A stretch of 64,000 nucleotides of DNA from Pedobacter sp. KBW06. Lineage in GTDB: Bacteria; Bacteroidota; Bacteroidia; Sphingobacteriales; Sphingobacteriaceae. The notes under the pieces were generated by a model, which saw only the letters and a list, made by a program, of their open reading frames with translations, ran no database searches and had not been told where the DNA came from. Both the position numbers and the translations under genes were made by a program. The DNA is taken from NCBI RefSeq assembly GCF_003852525.1, contig NZ_QAJL01000002.1:252970-316969 (forward strand). Reading direction: 5' to 3'. Positions 42,992 through 51,502 of this stretch are shown piece after piece (positions within the stretch are counted from its first letter, which is position 1; each line of letters begins with the position of its first letter).

Positions 42992-43053
42992 GGTTTTAAA
43001 TGTTAAGTTCCGACCTTCGGCTTTAAGTAATACTTAAAATAACATTTAAAACC
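42992..43053 (+). repeat. Branched inverted repeat between mreB and mreC
   Basis: A perfect 14-bp outer stem GGTTTTAAATGTTA (42992-43005) / TAACATTTAAAACC (43040-43053) encloses 34 nt. Inside are a CCGA / TCGG mini-stem and a second hairpin TTTAAGT-aat-ACTTAAA. The RNA would be a three-way junction. It has no T run, so it is unlikely to be a simple terminator; a processing or stability element between cistrons is a reasonable guess. Confidence 0.7.
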
Positions 43054-43078
43054 TAAATCAGAAAACAAATCGAAAAGT

Positions 43079-43918
43079 ATGCGTAACCTTTGGATTTTCA
43101 TAAACAGATATAACGCATTTTTCTTTTTTATCATTTTCTTTACTATCGGGCTTTATCTCACGGTAAGTAACAACTCCTACCAGCGCAGTGTAGCCGTAAA
43201 TTCTACCAATGAGGTAGTTGGAAAGGCTTATACCAATCTGAATGTACTGAAGAAGTACCTGAACCTGGGTGATGTAAATGATAGTCTTGCCTCAGAAAAT
43301 GCAAAGCTAAAGACAGAAGTGCTCGCCCTTAAAAAGATCGACAGCGCTAAAAATGTGGTGGTCAAAGACAGCCTCAGCCATTCACAATACACTTATCTTG
43401 CCGCCAGGGTAATCAAAAATTCCATTACCTTAAGGAACAACATCATCACCATCAACAGGGGAAAGGCCGATGGCCTTGCCAGTGGAATGGCTGTGATCTC
43501 TCCGGGAAAGGGCGTTGTGGGTTATATCCGGGATGTTTCAGACCACCTGGCCACCATCTCTTCCTTACTACATAAGGATACCAAGGTGAGTGTGACCTTA
43601 AAGAAAAACAATGCCCTTGGTACTTTGGTATGGGGAACAAAAAATTCTGATTTCAGAAAGGCTTACATCAAAGATGTGCCCAACCATTTTAAGATCGCTT
43701 TAAAAGATACCGTCGTTACTTCAGGGTTCTCCTCTTTCCCTCCGGGCATTCCGGTAGGACGGGTGAGCAATACCGGCATCGCCACAGGAGATAATTTCCT
43801 GACGATAGAAATCGAACTTTTCAATGATTTTAGTACCTTACAGTACGTGTATGTCATTAAAGACAAATTAGCAGAGGAACAAAAAAGCTTAGAATCAAAA
43901 TTGCCAAATGAACAGTAA
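43079..43918 (+). CDS. mreC: Rod shape-determining protein MreC
   Basis: This 279-residue bitopic protein has an N-terminal transmembrane helix at about 12-30 (AFFFFIIFFTIGLYLTVSNN), a periplasmic coiled coil (about 60-100, LNLGDVNDSLASENAKLKTE) and the paired beta domains of MreC (VIKNSITLRNNIITINRGKA, GMAVISPGKGVVGYI, TLVWGT, GFSSFPPGIPVGRVS). MreC links MreB, MreD and PBP2. Its 3' end overlaps mreD by 11 nt. Confidence 0.95.
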   Translation: MRNLWIFINRYNAFFFFIIFFTIGLYLTVSNNSYQRSVAVNSTNEVVGKAYTNLNVLKKYLNLGDVNDSLASENAKLKTEVLALKKIDSAKNVVVKDSLSHSQYTYLAARVIKNSITLRNNIITINRGKADGLASGMAVISPGKGVVGYIRDVSDHLATISSLLHKDTKVSVTLKKNNALGTLVWGTKNSDFRKAYIKDVPNHFKIALKDTVVTSGFSSFPPGIPVGRVSNTGIATGDNFLTIEIELFNDFSTLQYVYVIKDKLAEEQKSLESKLPNEQ

Positions 43919-44423
43919 AATAATATTGGTAAACATCTTCAGATGGTTCTTACTACTTTTTATTCAGATCATACTCCTTAGAAACCTGAGCTTTTACAGC
44001 CTGGCCACTCCTTTTGTGTATGTTCTTTTCCTACTCTTACTTCCTTTTAAAATCCCGAACCTCCTGTTGTACCTGATTGCATTTGTAACGGGATTAACAC
44101 TGGATGCTTTCTATGATACGATGGGTGTGCATACTGCCGCCTGCGTGACCCTGACCTTCGTCAGGATTTCATTTATTGCCGTAACGGTAAACAAAGATAA
44201 TTTTGATGAACCGGAACCTACGTTGGGGAACATGGGTTTCAAATGGTTTAGCATTTATGCTGCACTTTGTATTTCTGCGCATCATCTTGTCCTTTTCTTT
44301 CTGGAGACATTCCGCTTAACGGAGTTCTCCTATACTCTAGTGAGGTGCCTTTTCAGCACTTTATTTACTTTGTTTTTAATCATCTTAATAGAATTTGTAT
44401 TCTATAACAGAAAGGCACGCTAA
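43908..44423 (+). CDS. mreD: Rod shape-determining membrane protein MreD
   Basis: This 171-residue protein has about five transmembrane segments (RWFLLLFIQIILLRNLSFYS, LLLYLIAFVTGLTLDAFYDT and others) and the MreD hallmark of a polar residue pair near DAFYDTMGVHTA. It belongs to the MreBCD elongasome. It starts inside the mreC coding end and its stop overlaps the mrdA start, so the three are translationally coupled. Confidence 0.9.
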   Translation: MNSKIILVNIFRWFLLLFIQIILLRNLSFYSLATPFVYVLFLLLLPFKIPNLLLYLIAFVTGLTLDAFYDTMGVHTAACVTLTFVRISFIAVTVNKDNFDEPEPTLGNMGFKWFSIYAALCISAHHLVLFFLETFRLTEFSYTLVRCLFSTLFTLFLIILIEFVFYNRKAR

Positions 44424-46426
44424 TGGACAATCTGTTTAACCGAAAATATATCATACAGGGTTTATTTATCGTGATTGCCTTAATTCTGTTGGGCACCCTG
44501 TTTTATATTCAGGTAGCGAGCGATAAATACTTCCTCTCCGCAGAGAGTAATGTGCTGCGGAAACTTTATACCTTCCCGGCCAGGGGAGTGATCCTGGACA
44601 GGAATGAAAAAGTCCTCGTTCAGAATGAACCGGTATATGACTTAATGGTCATTCCAAACCAGGTCAAAGAATTTGATACCCTTGCCCTTTGCCACATCGT
44701 TGGTATCGACATGAAACGCTTCAAGAAAAGTCTGAATAAAGCCACGGTTCAATCCAGGTATCAGCCCAATATCTTTGAGAAACAGCTTTCGATCCAGGTC
44801 TATGCGGCCCTCTCCGAACAACTCTCCCGTTTCCCGGGTTTCTTTGTACAAAGCAGAACGGTAAGGTATTATCCTGACAGTGCAGCAGGCCATTTCTTTG
44901 GCTATGTAAAAGAAGTTTCCCCGAAAGATATTGAAGAAAGCGATGGTTATTACCGTCCCGGAGATTATATCGGTAAAGCCGGCGTGGAAAAACAATATAA
45001 TGATGTCCTCAGAGGAGAAAAAGGCATCATCAACATGTTGTATGATGTGCACAACGTACCGAAAGGAAGTTATGCGGAAGGTAAATTTGATACCCTTGCC
45101 AAATCGGGGGAGAAAGTCGTTTCTTCTCTGGATTTCCGGATTCAGAAACTGGGCGAAGAGCTCATGAAAAATAAGGTTGGCAGTATCGTGGCAATTGAGC
45201 CCGCTACAGGCGAGATCCTGGCCTTTGTGAGTAGTCCGGGTTACGATCCAAACCTAATGGTGGGACGGCAGCAGGGAAACAATTACATGGATCTGATCAA
45301 CCAGGAGAAAAATCCGAACAGGGTGTTTACGGTACGACCAATACAAGGTTATTATTCACCAGGTTCTTCATTTAAACCTCTAGACGCCTTATTAGGTTTA
45401 CAGGAAGGAGTGATCGACCCGAATACCACCTTCAACTGTCCCGGATATTATATGGCCGGAAATCATAAGGTGAGATGTGAGCATGTGGATGGAAATATTG
45501 CCTTGCGTAAAGGTCTGGCCAGATCCTGCAACACTTATGCCCTCTATGTGTTTCAAAAGCTGATGACCCAAAGAAAATTTGCCAATCAGAGAATCGCTTA
45601 TGATGCATGGCAGCAAAAGGTAAAGAAATTTGGTCTTGGAGATAAGCTGGGTGTCGACCTGCCTGCGGAACGGACCGGCAGATTATACGGTTCAGATTAT
45701 TACAATAAAAAATACGGAAAATCCTGGCGCTATACTACGGTGATCTCTTTGGGAATCGGACAAGGGGAGATGGATGCTACCCCGTTACAAATGGCCAACA
45801 TTATGGCCATCATCGCGAATCGCGGATACTATGTCAAACCCCACCTGATCAAAGCCATTGGAGAGAACAAGGTGATCAAAAAAGAATATGCCCGTAAAAA
45901 CTATGTAGATGTAGATGCCAGACATTTTGAGCCGGTAATCGACGGAATGCAGGATGCGGTAAGTGCACCATGGGGTACCGCCAGACAATCCATGATCGAT
46001 AACATCGTGATGTGCGGTAAGACGGGTACGGTACAAAATCCACGTGGAAAGAACCACTCTGTATTTATCGGTTTTGCACCGAGAGACAATCCTAAAATCG
46101 CCATTGCGGTGGTGGTAGAGAATGCAGGTTATGGTAGTTCCTATGCCGCACCAATTGCGAGTTACATCACGGAAAAATATTTGAAAGACAGCATTGCCGT
46201 CAACAAAAGAGCAAGTGTGGAATGGATGAAAAAACAGGTGATTTTGCCGGTGCCTCCAAAACCTAAGGTAAAGCTGAAACCGCTGCTGACAGATTCTGCT
46301 AAAAAGGATTCAATACTAAAAAGCACACAGAAGCCTAAAACATTAGGTACGCCTACTGTTCCTGCTAAACCAATTCAAACTGTTAAACCGGTTCAAATCG
46401 CTAAACCAATTCAAACGACAAAATGA
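44423..46426 (+). CDS. mrdA: Penicillin-binding protein 2 (elongasome transpeptidase)
   Basis: This 667-residue class B PBP cross-links peptidoglycan during elongation. It has an N-terminal membrane helix at about 10-31, a PBP dimerisation domain (about 50-215) and a transpeptidase domain with all three motifs: SxxK at 315-318 (SSFK), SxN at 368-370 (SCN) and KTG at 533-535. The C-terminal 50 residues are a Pro/Lys-rich tail with repeated KP-type units (KPIQTVKPVQIAKPIQTTK) that is likely disordered. It overlaps mreD by 1 nt and rodA by 4 nt. Confidence 0.95.
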   Translation: MDNLFNRKYIIQGLFIVIALILLGTLFYIQVASDKYFLSAESNVLRKLYTFPARGVILDRNEKVLVQNEPVYDLMVIPNQVKEFDTLALCHIVGIDMKRFKKSLNKATVQSRYQPNIFEKQLSIQVYAALSEQLSRFPGFFVQSRTVRYYPDSAAGHFFGYVKEVSPKDIEESDGYYRPGDYIGKAGVEKQYNDVLRGEKGIINMLYDVHNVPKGSYAEGKFDTLAKSGEKVVSSLDFRIQKLGEELMKNKVGSIVAIEPATGEILAFVSSPGYDPNLMVGRQQGNNYMDLINQEKNPNRVFTVRPIQGYYSPGSSFKPLDALLGLQEGVIDPNTTFNCPGYYMAGNHKVRCEHVDGNIALRKGLARSCNTYALYVFQKLMTQRKFANQRIAYDAWQQKVKKFGLGDKLGVDLPAERTGRLYGSDYYNKKYGKSWRYTTVISLGIGQGEMDATPLQMANIMAIIANRGYYVKPHLIKAIGENKVIKKEYARKNYVDVDARHFEPVIDGMQDAVSAPWGTARQSMIDNIVMCGKTGTVQNPRGKNHSVFIGFAPRDNPKIAIAVVVENAGYGSSYAAPIASYITEKYLKDSIAVNKRASVEWMKKQVILPVPPKPKVKLKPLLTDSAKKDSILKSTQKPKTLGTPTVPAKPIQTVKPVQIAKPIQTTK

Positions 46427-47688
46427 GTAATCAACAGGGAAATCGGTTTTTCTTTAATGTAGACTGGATCACAATCCTGCTGTACGTTGCTTTATGTACG
46501 ATTGGTGTGGTCAATATCTATGCTTCGATCTATAACGGATCAACTGCCAGTGAATTCAATTTTTCTACCAGCTACGGCAAACAACTGATCTATGTGATTA
46601 CAGGACTGATTCTTGGCTTCTCGATTCTCTTACTGGACGCAAAGTTCTTCAGCATCTTCTCTCCCATTGTCTATGGGATAACGATGTTGCTGCTGGTCCT
46701 CGTACTCGTTGTGGGAAGAAAAGTAGGCGGAAACCAGGCCTGGATTCCTCTGGGAAGCTTTAGGTTGCAGCCCTCTGAATTGGCAAAATTTGGTACCGCA
46801 CTGCTGCTCGCCCGTTATATCGGTACCTTCAGTCCTAAGTTAAGAGATGTAAAGTCTATATTTTTTGCGGCTGTAATTATTATCATTCCATTGTTTCTGA
46901 TCATGCTGCAACCGGATATGGGTTCGGGGCTGGTCTTTTTATCTTTCATGTTCCCTTTGTACAGAGAAGGTTTATCAGGGTATTTCCTGTTGATTTTCCT
47001 GGGAATGATTGTACTCTTCATTGCCGATTTCCTCGTGCCCATAGAAATCTTGTTGCCGATAGTCCTGGCGATAGGAGGTTTGTTTATCTACCAGAACAGG
47101 CGAAAGCAGAAGATCATGTTCTCAAGTATCATTGTGACGGTAGTGGCAGTACTTTACCTGTTTACCGTAAAGCTGGCTTATGAGAAGCTTTTAGAACCAC
47201 ATCAGAAGACAAGGATTGAAATCATGTTAGGTCTCAAGACAGATCCTAAAGGTGCGGGATATAACGTGATACAGTCGAAAATTGCCATTGGTTCGGGTCA
47301 GTTAACCGGACGTGGATTTTTAGAGGGCACACAAACAAAATATGGCTACGTGCCGGAGCAAAGTACCGACTTTATCTTCTCCACCATCGGAGAGGAATGG
47401 GGATTTGCAGGTTGCTTCACCGTCATCGCTTTATATATTTTTATGCTGCTCAGGGTGATCAACCTTGCGGAACGGCAGCGATCTACCTTCTCCAGGGTTT
47501 ATGGGTATTGTGTGGCCAGTATTATCTTCTTCCACGTGTTCATCAACATAGGCATGACGATAGGCATTATCCCGGTTATCGGGATTCCTTTGCCTTTCAT
47601 CAGCTATGGTGGATCTTCGCTCTGGAGTTTTACGGTATTGCTGTTTATCTTCCTGAAACTGGATTCGAACAGAATGGGCTTTATCTAA
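46423..47688 (+). CDS. rodA: Peptidoglycan glycosyltransferase RodA (SEDS)
   Basis: This 421-residue SEDS polymerase partners PBP2. It has about ten membrane segments and the family motifs: GNQAWIPLGSFRLQPSELAK with the FRLQPSE core, MLQPDMGSGLVF with the catalytic Asp, QSTDFIFSTIGEEWGF, and the C-terminal GIPLPFISYGGSSLWSF. It starts with a 4-nt overlap with mrdA and is the last gene of the rod operon. Confidence 0.95.
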   Translation: MSNQQGNRFFFNVDWITILLYVALCTIGVVNIYASIYNGSTASEFNFSTSYGKQLIYVITGLILGFSILLLDAKFFSIFSPIVYGITMLLLVLVLVVGRKVGGNQAWIPLGSFRLQPSELAKFGTALLLARYIGTFSPKLRDVKSIFFAAVIIIIPLFLIMLQPDMGSGLVFLSFMFPLYREGLSGYFLLIFLGMIVLFIADFLVPIEILLPIVLAIGGLFIYQNRRKQKIMFSSIIVTVVAVLYLFTVKLAYEKLLEPHQKTRIEIMLGLKTDPKGAGYNVIQSKIAIGSGQLTGRGFLEGTQTKYGYVPEQSTDFIFSTIGEEWGFAGCFTVIALYIFMLLRVINLAERQRSTFSRVYGYCVASIIFFHVFINIGMTIGIIPVIGIPLPFISYGGSSLWSFTVLLFIFLKLDSNRMGFI

Positions 47689-47711
47689 GCAGATTAAAGA
47701 TCTAAACCTGT

Positions 47712-48947
47712 TTAATTATTTGCCGGAAAACGCTGGTTTAACAATTCATAGAATTTATCAACAGTTCCCTGTCTGGATGCCCAGTTGTTCTTTATGGCGT
47801 AATTGTTCTGCAAAAAAGAATCTGCGGTTTTAAAATCAGGCATCTTGTTTAAGAGGTCGATGACTTCGGCATAAGCCAGGTTGTAACCGTTAAACAGGTC
47901 TTTTATATACAGCATCTTATCATTCAGGTTGATCCCTTGTTTCAGGTCTGTGATGCTGTTTCTGCTGCTCTCGCTGTTGACGTTGCTATTTCCGTTCTGG
48001 CGGGCAAGGAGCTCGTTTAAAGTGGGTCTGGTAGTCTCTTCTGCTTTAGGAGTTTCTACTTTAGGAAGTTCAGTTTTAGGCGTATCTGCTTTAGGTGCTT
48101 CTGCAACGGGAACTTCTGCTTTTGGTGCTTCCGTATTTCGTACTTCTGACTGATCAGCAATAACAGGAGTTTCCTCAACAACCGGTTCTTCCTTAAAGGC
48201 ATGAACTTCTTTTCTTTCAAAATCATCCAAAACCAATTGAGTGCTGGCCGCAGGAACGATGTCTTCTTCTTTTGCGACAAGGAAAGGCTCTGGTCCAAGC
48301 TCATCATCAGTTTCCGTTTCTATCTTTACCTGGGCTTCCTGTTCCCGGATTCTTTGCTTCTGTGCGATGACTTCCTCTTCTTCTTTACTCAAAGGGCGGT
48401 CAAAGATTTCACCTACAGATTTCTCCTCAAACTCGAACTGATCGGTAGCGCCGATATCTTTCAATATAAATTCAAATGTAGAGGGTTCCTTATCAAGTTT
48501 AAACAAATCCCGTTCTATCGGCTCCCGTTCTCTCTGTGGTTCTACAAACGCTTCTTTAACCTGGTGTTGTGCTGTTTCTTCGACAACGGCAACAGGTTCG
48601 GTTTCCTCAGCAACAATTTCGTTGCGCTGCAATTCTTCTGCAATTTCTTCCTTAATCTCTTCAGCCTGATGTGACCATTCCTGGGGCTGAACCGATAATT
48701 CTGTTACCTTTTCTTCCACAGGCTCAGGAGCTGATGAGGTATGCTCCGGGATTTCCTTAACCACCCTGGCACTGTTTAATTTTCTTACAATCTGAACATG
48801 ATCTGATAAAAAGTTGGCATTCGCCATAAAGAGTTCGAGTTCTAACTCATTGAGTTGCTTTGGGTTTTGCGCCAAATACTCGTACTGATCCTGAAGTTCA
48901 TCTAAGATCAGGCCTATCTTTTTAAAAATATCTTCTTGGTTCATCAT
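47712..48947 (-). CDS. Acidic modular protein of unknown function
   Basis: This 411-residue cytoplasmic protein has no signal peptide. Residues 1-60 form a helical domain (DIFKKIGLILDELQDQYEYL). Residues about 65-310 are low-complexity and Glu-rich, with a Pro-Lys-Ala/Glu repeat tract at 273-303 (EAPKAEVPVAEAPKADTPK). Residues about 335-411 form a second folded helical domain (MLYIKDLFNGYNLAYAEVID). The layout, two small domains joined by a long charged linker, suggests a scaffold or tether. It converges on rodA (23-nt gap) and is divergent from tdk. I do not recognise the family. Confidence 0.85.
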   Translation of the reverse strand: MMNQEDIFKKIGLILDELQDQYEYLAQNPKQLNELELELFMANANFLSDHVQIVRKLNSARVVKEIPEHTSSAPEPVEEKVTELSVQPQEWSHQAEEIKEEIAEELQRNEIVAEETEPVAVVEETAQHQVKEAFVEPQREREPIERDLFKLDKEPSTFEFILKDIGATDQFEFEEKSVGEIFDRPLSKEEEEVIAQKQRIREQEAQVKIETETDDELGPEPFLVAKEEDIVPAASTQLVLDDFERKEVHAFKEEPVVEETPVIADQSEVRNTEAPKAEVPVAEAPKADTPKTELPKVETPKAEETTRPTLNELLARQNGNSNVNSESSRNSITDLKQGINLNDKMLYIKDLFNGYNLAYAEVIDLLNKMPDFKTADSFLQNNYAIKNNWASRQGTVDKFYELLNQRFPANN

Positions 48948-49046
48948 AATTTAATAACGACAGAATGAATGTTTTATGTTGGTAACTTGGTACTCAAAAA
49001 TACTACAAAATTTCGATATTAGTCGGCTATAAAGATCAAACCATAG

Positions 49047-49622
49047 ATGTTATTCAGCGAACAAAATTACAGAAGAGGAGAGTTTTGCGGTAGTATAGAG
49101 GTAATTTGCGGCTCTATGTTTTCAGGTAAAACAGAAGAATTGTTACGGAGGTTAAAGCGTGCCCAAATCGCTAAACTGAATGTAGAGATCTTCAAACCTG
49201 CAACGGATACCAGATATGATCAGACCGCAATTGTATCTCATGACAGAAATTCCATCCAGTCTACTCCTGTCGAAAATTCTTCCGCTATCTTATTACTGGA
49301 TACGAATGTACAGGTTGTTGGAATTGACGAAGCACAGTTTTTCGATGAGAACCTTCCTGATGTTTGCAATATGCTGGCACAAAAAGGAATTCGCGTAATT
49401 GTTGCTGGCTTAGATATGGACTTTAGTGGTAAGCCTTTTGGTCCAATGCCTGCATTGATGGCAATAGCAGAATTGGTAACTAAAGTAAATGCGGTATGTG
49501 TGCGATGCGGAAGCCCGGCTGTTTATTCTTACAGGACGGTGGCAAATGAGTCAAAGATCCTTTTAGGAGAGAAGGACAGTTATGAACCAAGGTGCAGACC
49601 TTGTTTCCATGCCCGGGATTAA
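49047..49622 (+). CDS. tdk: Thymidine kinase (type II)
   Basis: This 191-residue cytosolic enzyme phosphorylates thymidine with ATP. It has Walker A in [19 protein letters not shown], the Walker B-like [10 protein letters not shown], the thymidine lasso region [20 protein letters not shown], and zinc-binding cysteines in VCVRCGSPA and RCRPCFHA. The length and motifs match the bacterial TK1-like group. It is divergent from the acidic modular protein gene. Confidence 0.95.
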   Translation: MLFSEQNYRRGEFCGSIEVICGSMFSGKTEELLRRLKRAQIAKLNVEIFKPATDTRYDQTAIVSHDRNSIQSTPVENSSAILLLDTNVQVVGIDEAQFFDENLPDVCNMLAQKGIRVIVAGLDMDFSGKPFGPMPALMAIAELVTKVNAVCVRCGSPAVYSYRTVANESKILLGEKDSYEPRCRPCFHARD

Positions 49623-49714
49623 TATTCCAGATCAGTTATAAATACAGCCGGGAAAAGAGATGAACTTAAATACAGCGATGGTTTTAAAATGCACCGCTAT
49701 ATTCAAAATATGAA

Positions 49715-50110
49715 CTATTCCTTACCTTCTTCTTCGTCTTTAGGTTCCCAAAGCTCAATAGCATTTCCTTCCGGATCCAGGATATGAACGAATTTTCCAA
49801 ATTCAGAGTCCACGATCTCATCAATAATGGTCACGTTGTCCTTTTTTAGCTCTTCTACCAACGCAACGATATTATCTACGCGGTAATTGATCATAAATGG
49901 CTTATCCGAGGGGTTAAAATATTTGGTATCCTTAGGAAAGGTGCACCATGCTGTGGATCCTGTTTTCGTAGGGTCATCGGCCTGCCGCCAATCAAACGTT
50001 GTTCCCCAATCACTGGTTGCCAATCCCAGGTTTTTAGCATACCATTCGTTCATGCCTTTCGGATTGTCGCATTTAAAAAATACGCCTCCAAGGCCTGTTA
50101 CTTTTTTCAT
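49715..50110 (-). CDS. VOC-family (glyoxalase/bleomycin-resistance-like) protein
   Basis: This protein has 131 residues from the ATG at 50110 (MKKVTGLGGVFFKCDNPKGM). An open frame runs 41 codons further upstream, but that part looks non-coding and the VOC fold starts here. It has one betaalphabetabetabeta pair with metal-ligand-like positions: an early region KNLGLATSDWGTTFDW and a late HILDPEGNAIELWEPKDEEE with Glu ligand. VOC enzymes include lyases, dioxygenases and antibiotic-binding proteins, and the substrate is unknown. Single gene. Confidence 0.85.
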   Translation of the reverse strand: MKKVTGLGGVFFKCDNPKGMNEWYAKNLGLATSDWGTTFDWRQADDPTKTGSTAWCTFPKDTKYFNPSDKPFMINYRVDNIVALVEELKKDNVTIIDEIVDSEFGKFVHILDPEGNAIELWEPKDEEEGKE

Positions 50111-50424
50111 ATCTAAATGTGTTTTACGATTAAAAAATGGAAGAAAAAGCTGTTCATCATATTTAACGTCGGTTAAATGTCTCTTTACACACAACCTTTC
50201 AAGTAATTTCGATCTATTTTTGGACATTACCAAATCTGCTTTTCAAATCCCGGACGCATTGGGATGGAGCATCATTTAACGCGGGCATCCTCATGCTCTT
50301 TATTATTTCTGTTGTGCGACCAGATTTCCGCCCATAACCCATCCTCCCCATTCCTGTAATGTGCTGACTTAATTATTTTCAATAATAATAATATCTAATA
50401 TTGATTACACACAAACACATACAA
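50111..50424. other. 314-nt spacer
   Basis: This stretch lies between the divergent VOC gene and a small exported peptide gene. It includes the non-coding-looking in-frame extension of the VOC frame. I see no hairpin, repeat or consensus promoter that I would stand behind. Confidence 0.4.
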
Positions 50425-50652
50425 ATGAAAACCTTACAATTAAAAGAAAGGCATTTTCTGATGCCTTATGCAAGAGGCATTATGGTAATGCTACTTGCAG
50501 GCTGTTTCTTATCGACTAAGGCCCAATCTCTAAACAGTCATCAGAAAATAGAATATTACAATAGTGTTTTTGCTTCAGAAAATGGAAAGATAAAATCAAT
50601 TGACGGTTCCATTCCGGAAGGCCTTTTGTTTATCTTAATGAACCAGAAATAG
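50425..50652 (+). CDS. Small putative secreted peptide
   Basis: This 75-residue product starts from the ATG at 50425; an upstream in-frame ATG at 50401 is also possible. It has a basic N-terminus, a hydrophobic stretch (IMVMLLAGCFLSTKAQ) that looks like a signal peptide cleaved after KAQ, and a mature part of about 42 residues with no known domain. A 13-bp hairpin follows at 50717. It may be a true small protein or the truncated start of a former larger one. Confidence 0.5.
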   Translation: MKTLQLKERHFLMPYARGIMVMLLAGCFLSTKAQSLNSHQKIEYYNSVFASENGKIKSIDGSIPEGLLFILMNQK

Positions 50653-50716
50653 CAAATAATTTAATCCGGTGTCAAAATTGTGATTGACTATTCAGGACAA
50701 TAGTGACGGATTATAA

Positions 50717-50752
50717 AAATCAGCTGTATGATAAAACCGTACAGCTGATTTT
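50717..50752 (+). terminator. Hairpin between small peptide gene and hicB
   Basis: A perfect 13-bp stem AAAATCAGCTGTA / TACAGCTGATTTT with a 10-nt loop between convergent genes. The A-rich and T-rich stem ends allow bidirectional termination. Confidence 0.8.
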
Positions 50753-50772
50753 AAAGGTGCTTCATGATCAGA

Positions 50773-51156
50773 TTAAGCATAAATTAGGGCTTTGCTCATA
50801 TCTTCTGCCAGCTTATGAATGGTATCCTCAATCTTCCGTGCCTGTGTTGCAGAGGGGTATTTAACCTGACTGGCATATTGGCGCATTAAACCAGCATTGA
50901 TTCCTGCTCTTTGGGCAATTTTTCCAATATTCAGAAAATCAAACTCCTGAAACAAGGCATAAACATCATAGAAATATTCAAAAACTACGGTTTCAGGTTC
51001 AACATTTTCAAATTCAAACAAGAGTAGCTTTAGCTTTTCTTCAAGATCATGTACGTTATCTGCCTCATCCACAATTAAAGAATCGTTGTAGGTTATTCTA
51101 CCTGCCAAATCATGTTCACCACGCTCTATGATTAAATCTAATTTTAGCCTATTCAT
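50773..51156 (-). CDS. hicB: HicB-like antitoxin with C-terminal DNA-binding domain
   Basis: The N-terminal half of this 127-residue protein (about 1-75) is a partial RNase H-like HicB fold (LKLDLIIERGEHDLAGRITY, VDEADNVHDLEEKLKLLLFE). The C-terminal half is a helix-turn-helix (FLNIGKIAQRAGINAGLMRQ, YPSATQARKIEDTIHKL). HicB neutralises HicA and represses the operon. The hicA frame directly upstream (34-nt gap) is interrupted by a stop codon, so this antitoxin now appears to lack a functional partner. Identification rests on the fold pattern and on the clear HicA neighbour. Confidence 0.78.
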   Translation of the reverse strand: MNRLKLDLIIERGEHDLAGRITYNDSLIVDEADNVHDLEEKLKLLLFEFENVEPETVVFEYFYDVYALFQEFDFLNIGKIAQRAGINAGLMRQYASQVKYPSATQARKIEDTIHKLAEDMSKALIYA

Positions 51157-51190
51157 TTTAATTTTATTAAGAGAAAGTATTAACGGTGGG

Positions 51191-51373
51191 CTATTTAAGC
51201 CCGGCCTGTTTTAAAATTGAATTAAGGGTACCTCTCGGTATATCCCCCCCGTACACAGGTATGGTAACTTTACCAGGCTTCGAAGGATGCATCAACTGCA
51301 GATGGTTACCTTTTTAGGATTTCTCCTCACAACCATCGTCTTTTAGCAGTTTAAGCATTTCCTTAAACTTCAT
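51191..51373 (-). pseudogene. hicA: hicA toxin gene with one in-frame stop codon
   Basis: The minus-strand frame from ATG 51373 reads MKFKEMLKLLKDDGCEEKS, then TAA (codon 20, 51316-51314), then without any shift KGNHLQLMHPSKPGKVTIPV and onward to SILKQAGLK and TAG at 51191. The full length (60 positions), the DG near residue 14, the KGxH motif with the catalytic His and the GTLNSILKQAGLK end are all typical of HicA. The stop replaces a position usually Gln or Arg, so a single CAA to TAA change explains it. Downstream ATGs would lack the catalytic His. It is a recent nonsense mutation or a sequencing error. Confidence 0.85.
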
Positions 51374-51502
51374 TGGAAAAGGTAGCAATTTTGCTACTTC
51401 TAAGCCAACAATAAGATCATAAAAAAGTCAACAGATGATCTATCCAGCCTTAAATTGGCTTCTCAAATATAATTCCCGACCTTTGCGCCGGAAAGGAATA
51501 TA

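Noticed and set aside
48201..48674. 157-codon plus-strand frame rich in Phe and Leu
   Set aside because: It is the complement of the Glu/Lys-rich linker of the minus-strand protein, which naturally yields a Phe/Leu-rich false membrane protein.
50111..50233. N-terminal extension of the VOC protein by 41 codons
   Set aside because: The extension does not resemble any part of the VOC fold. MKKVTGLGGVFFKC at 50110 is a natural family start.
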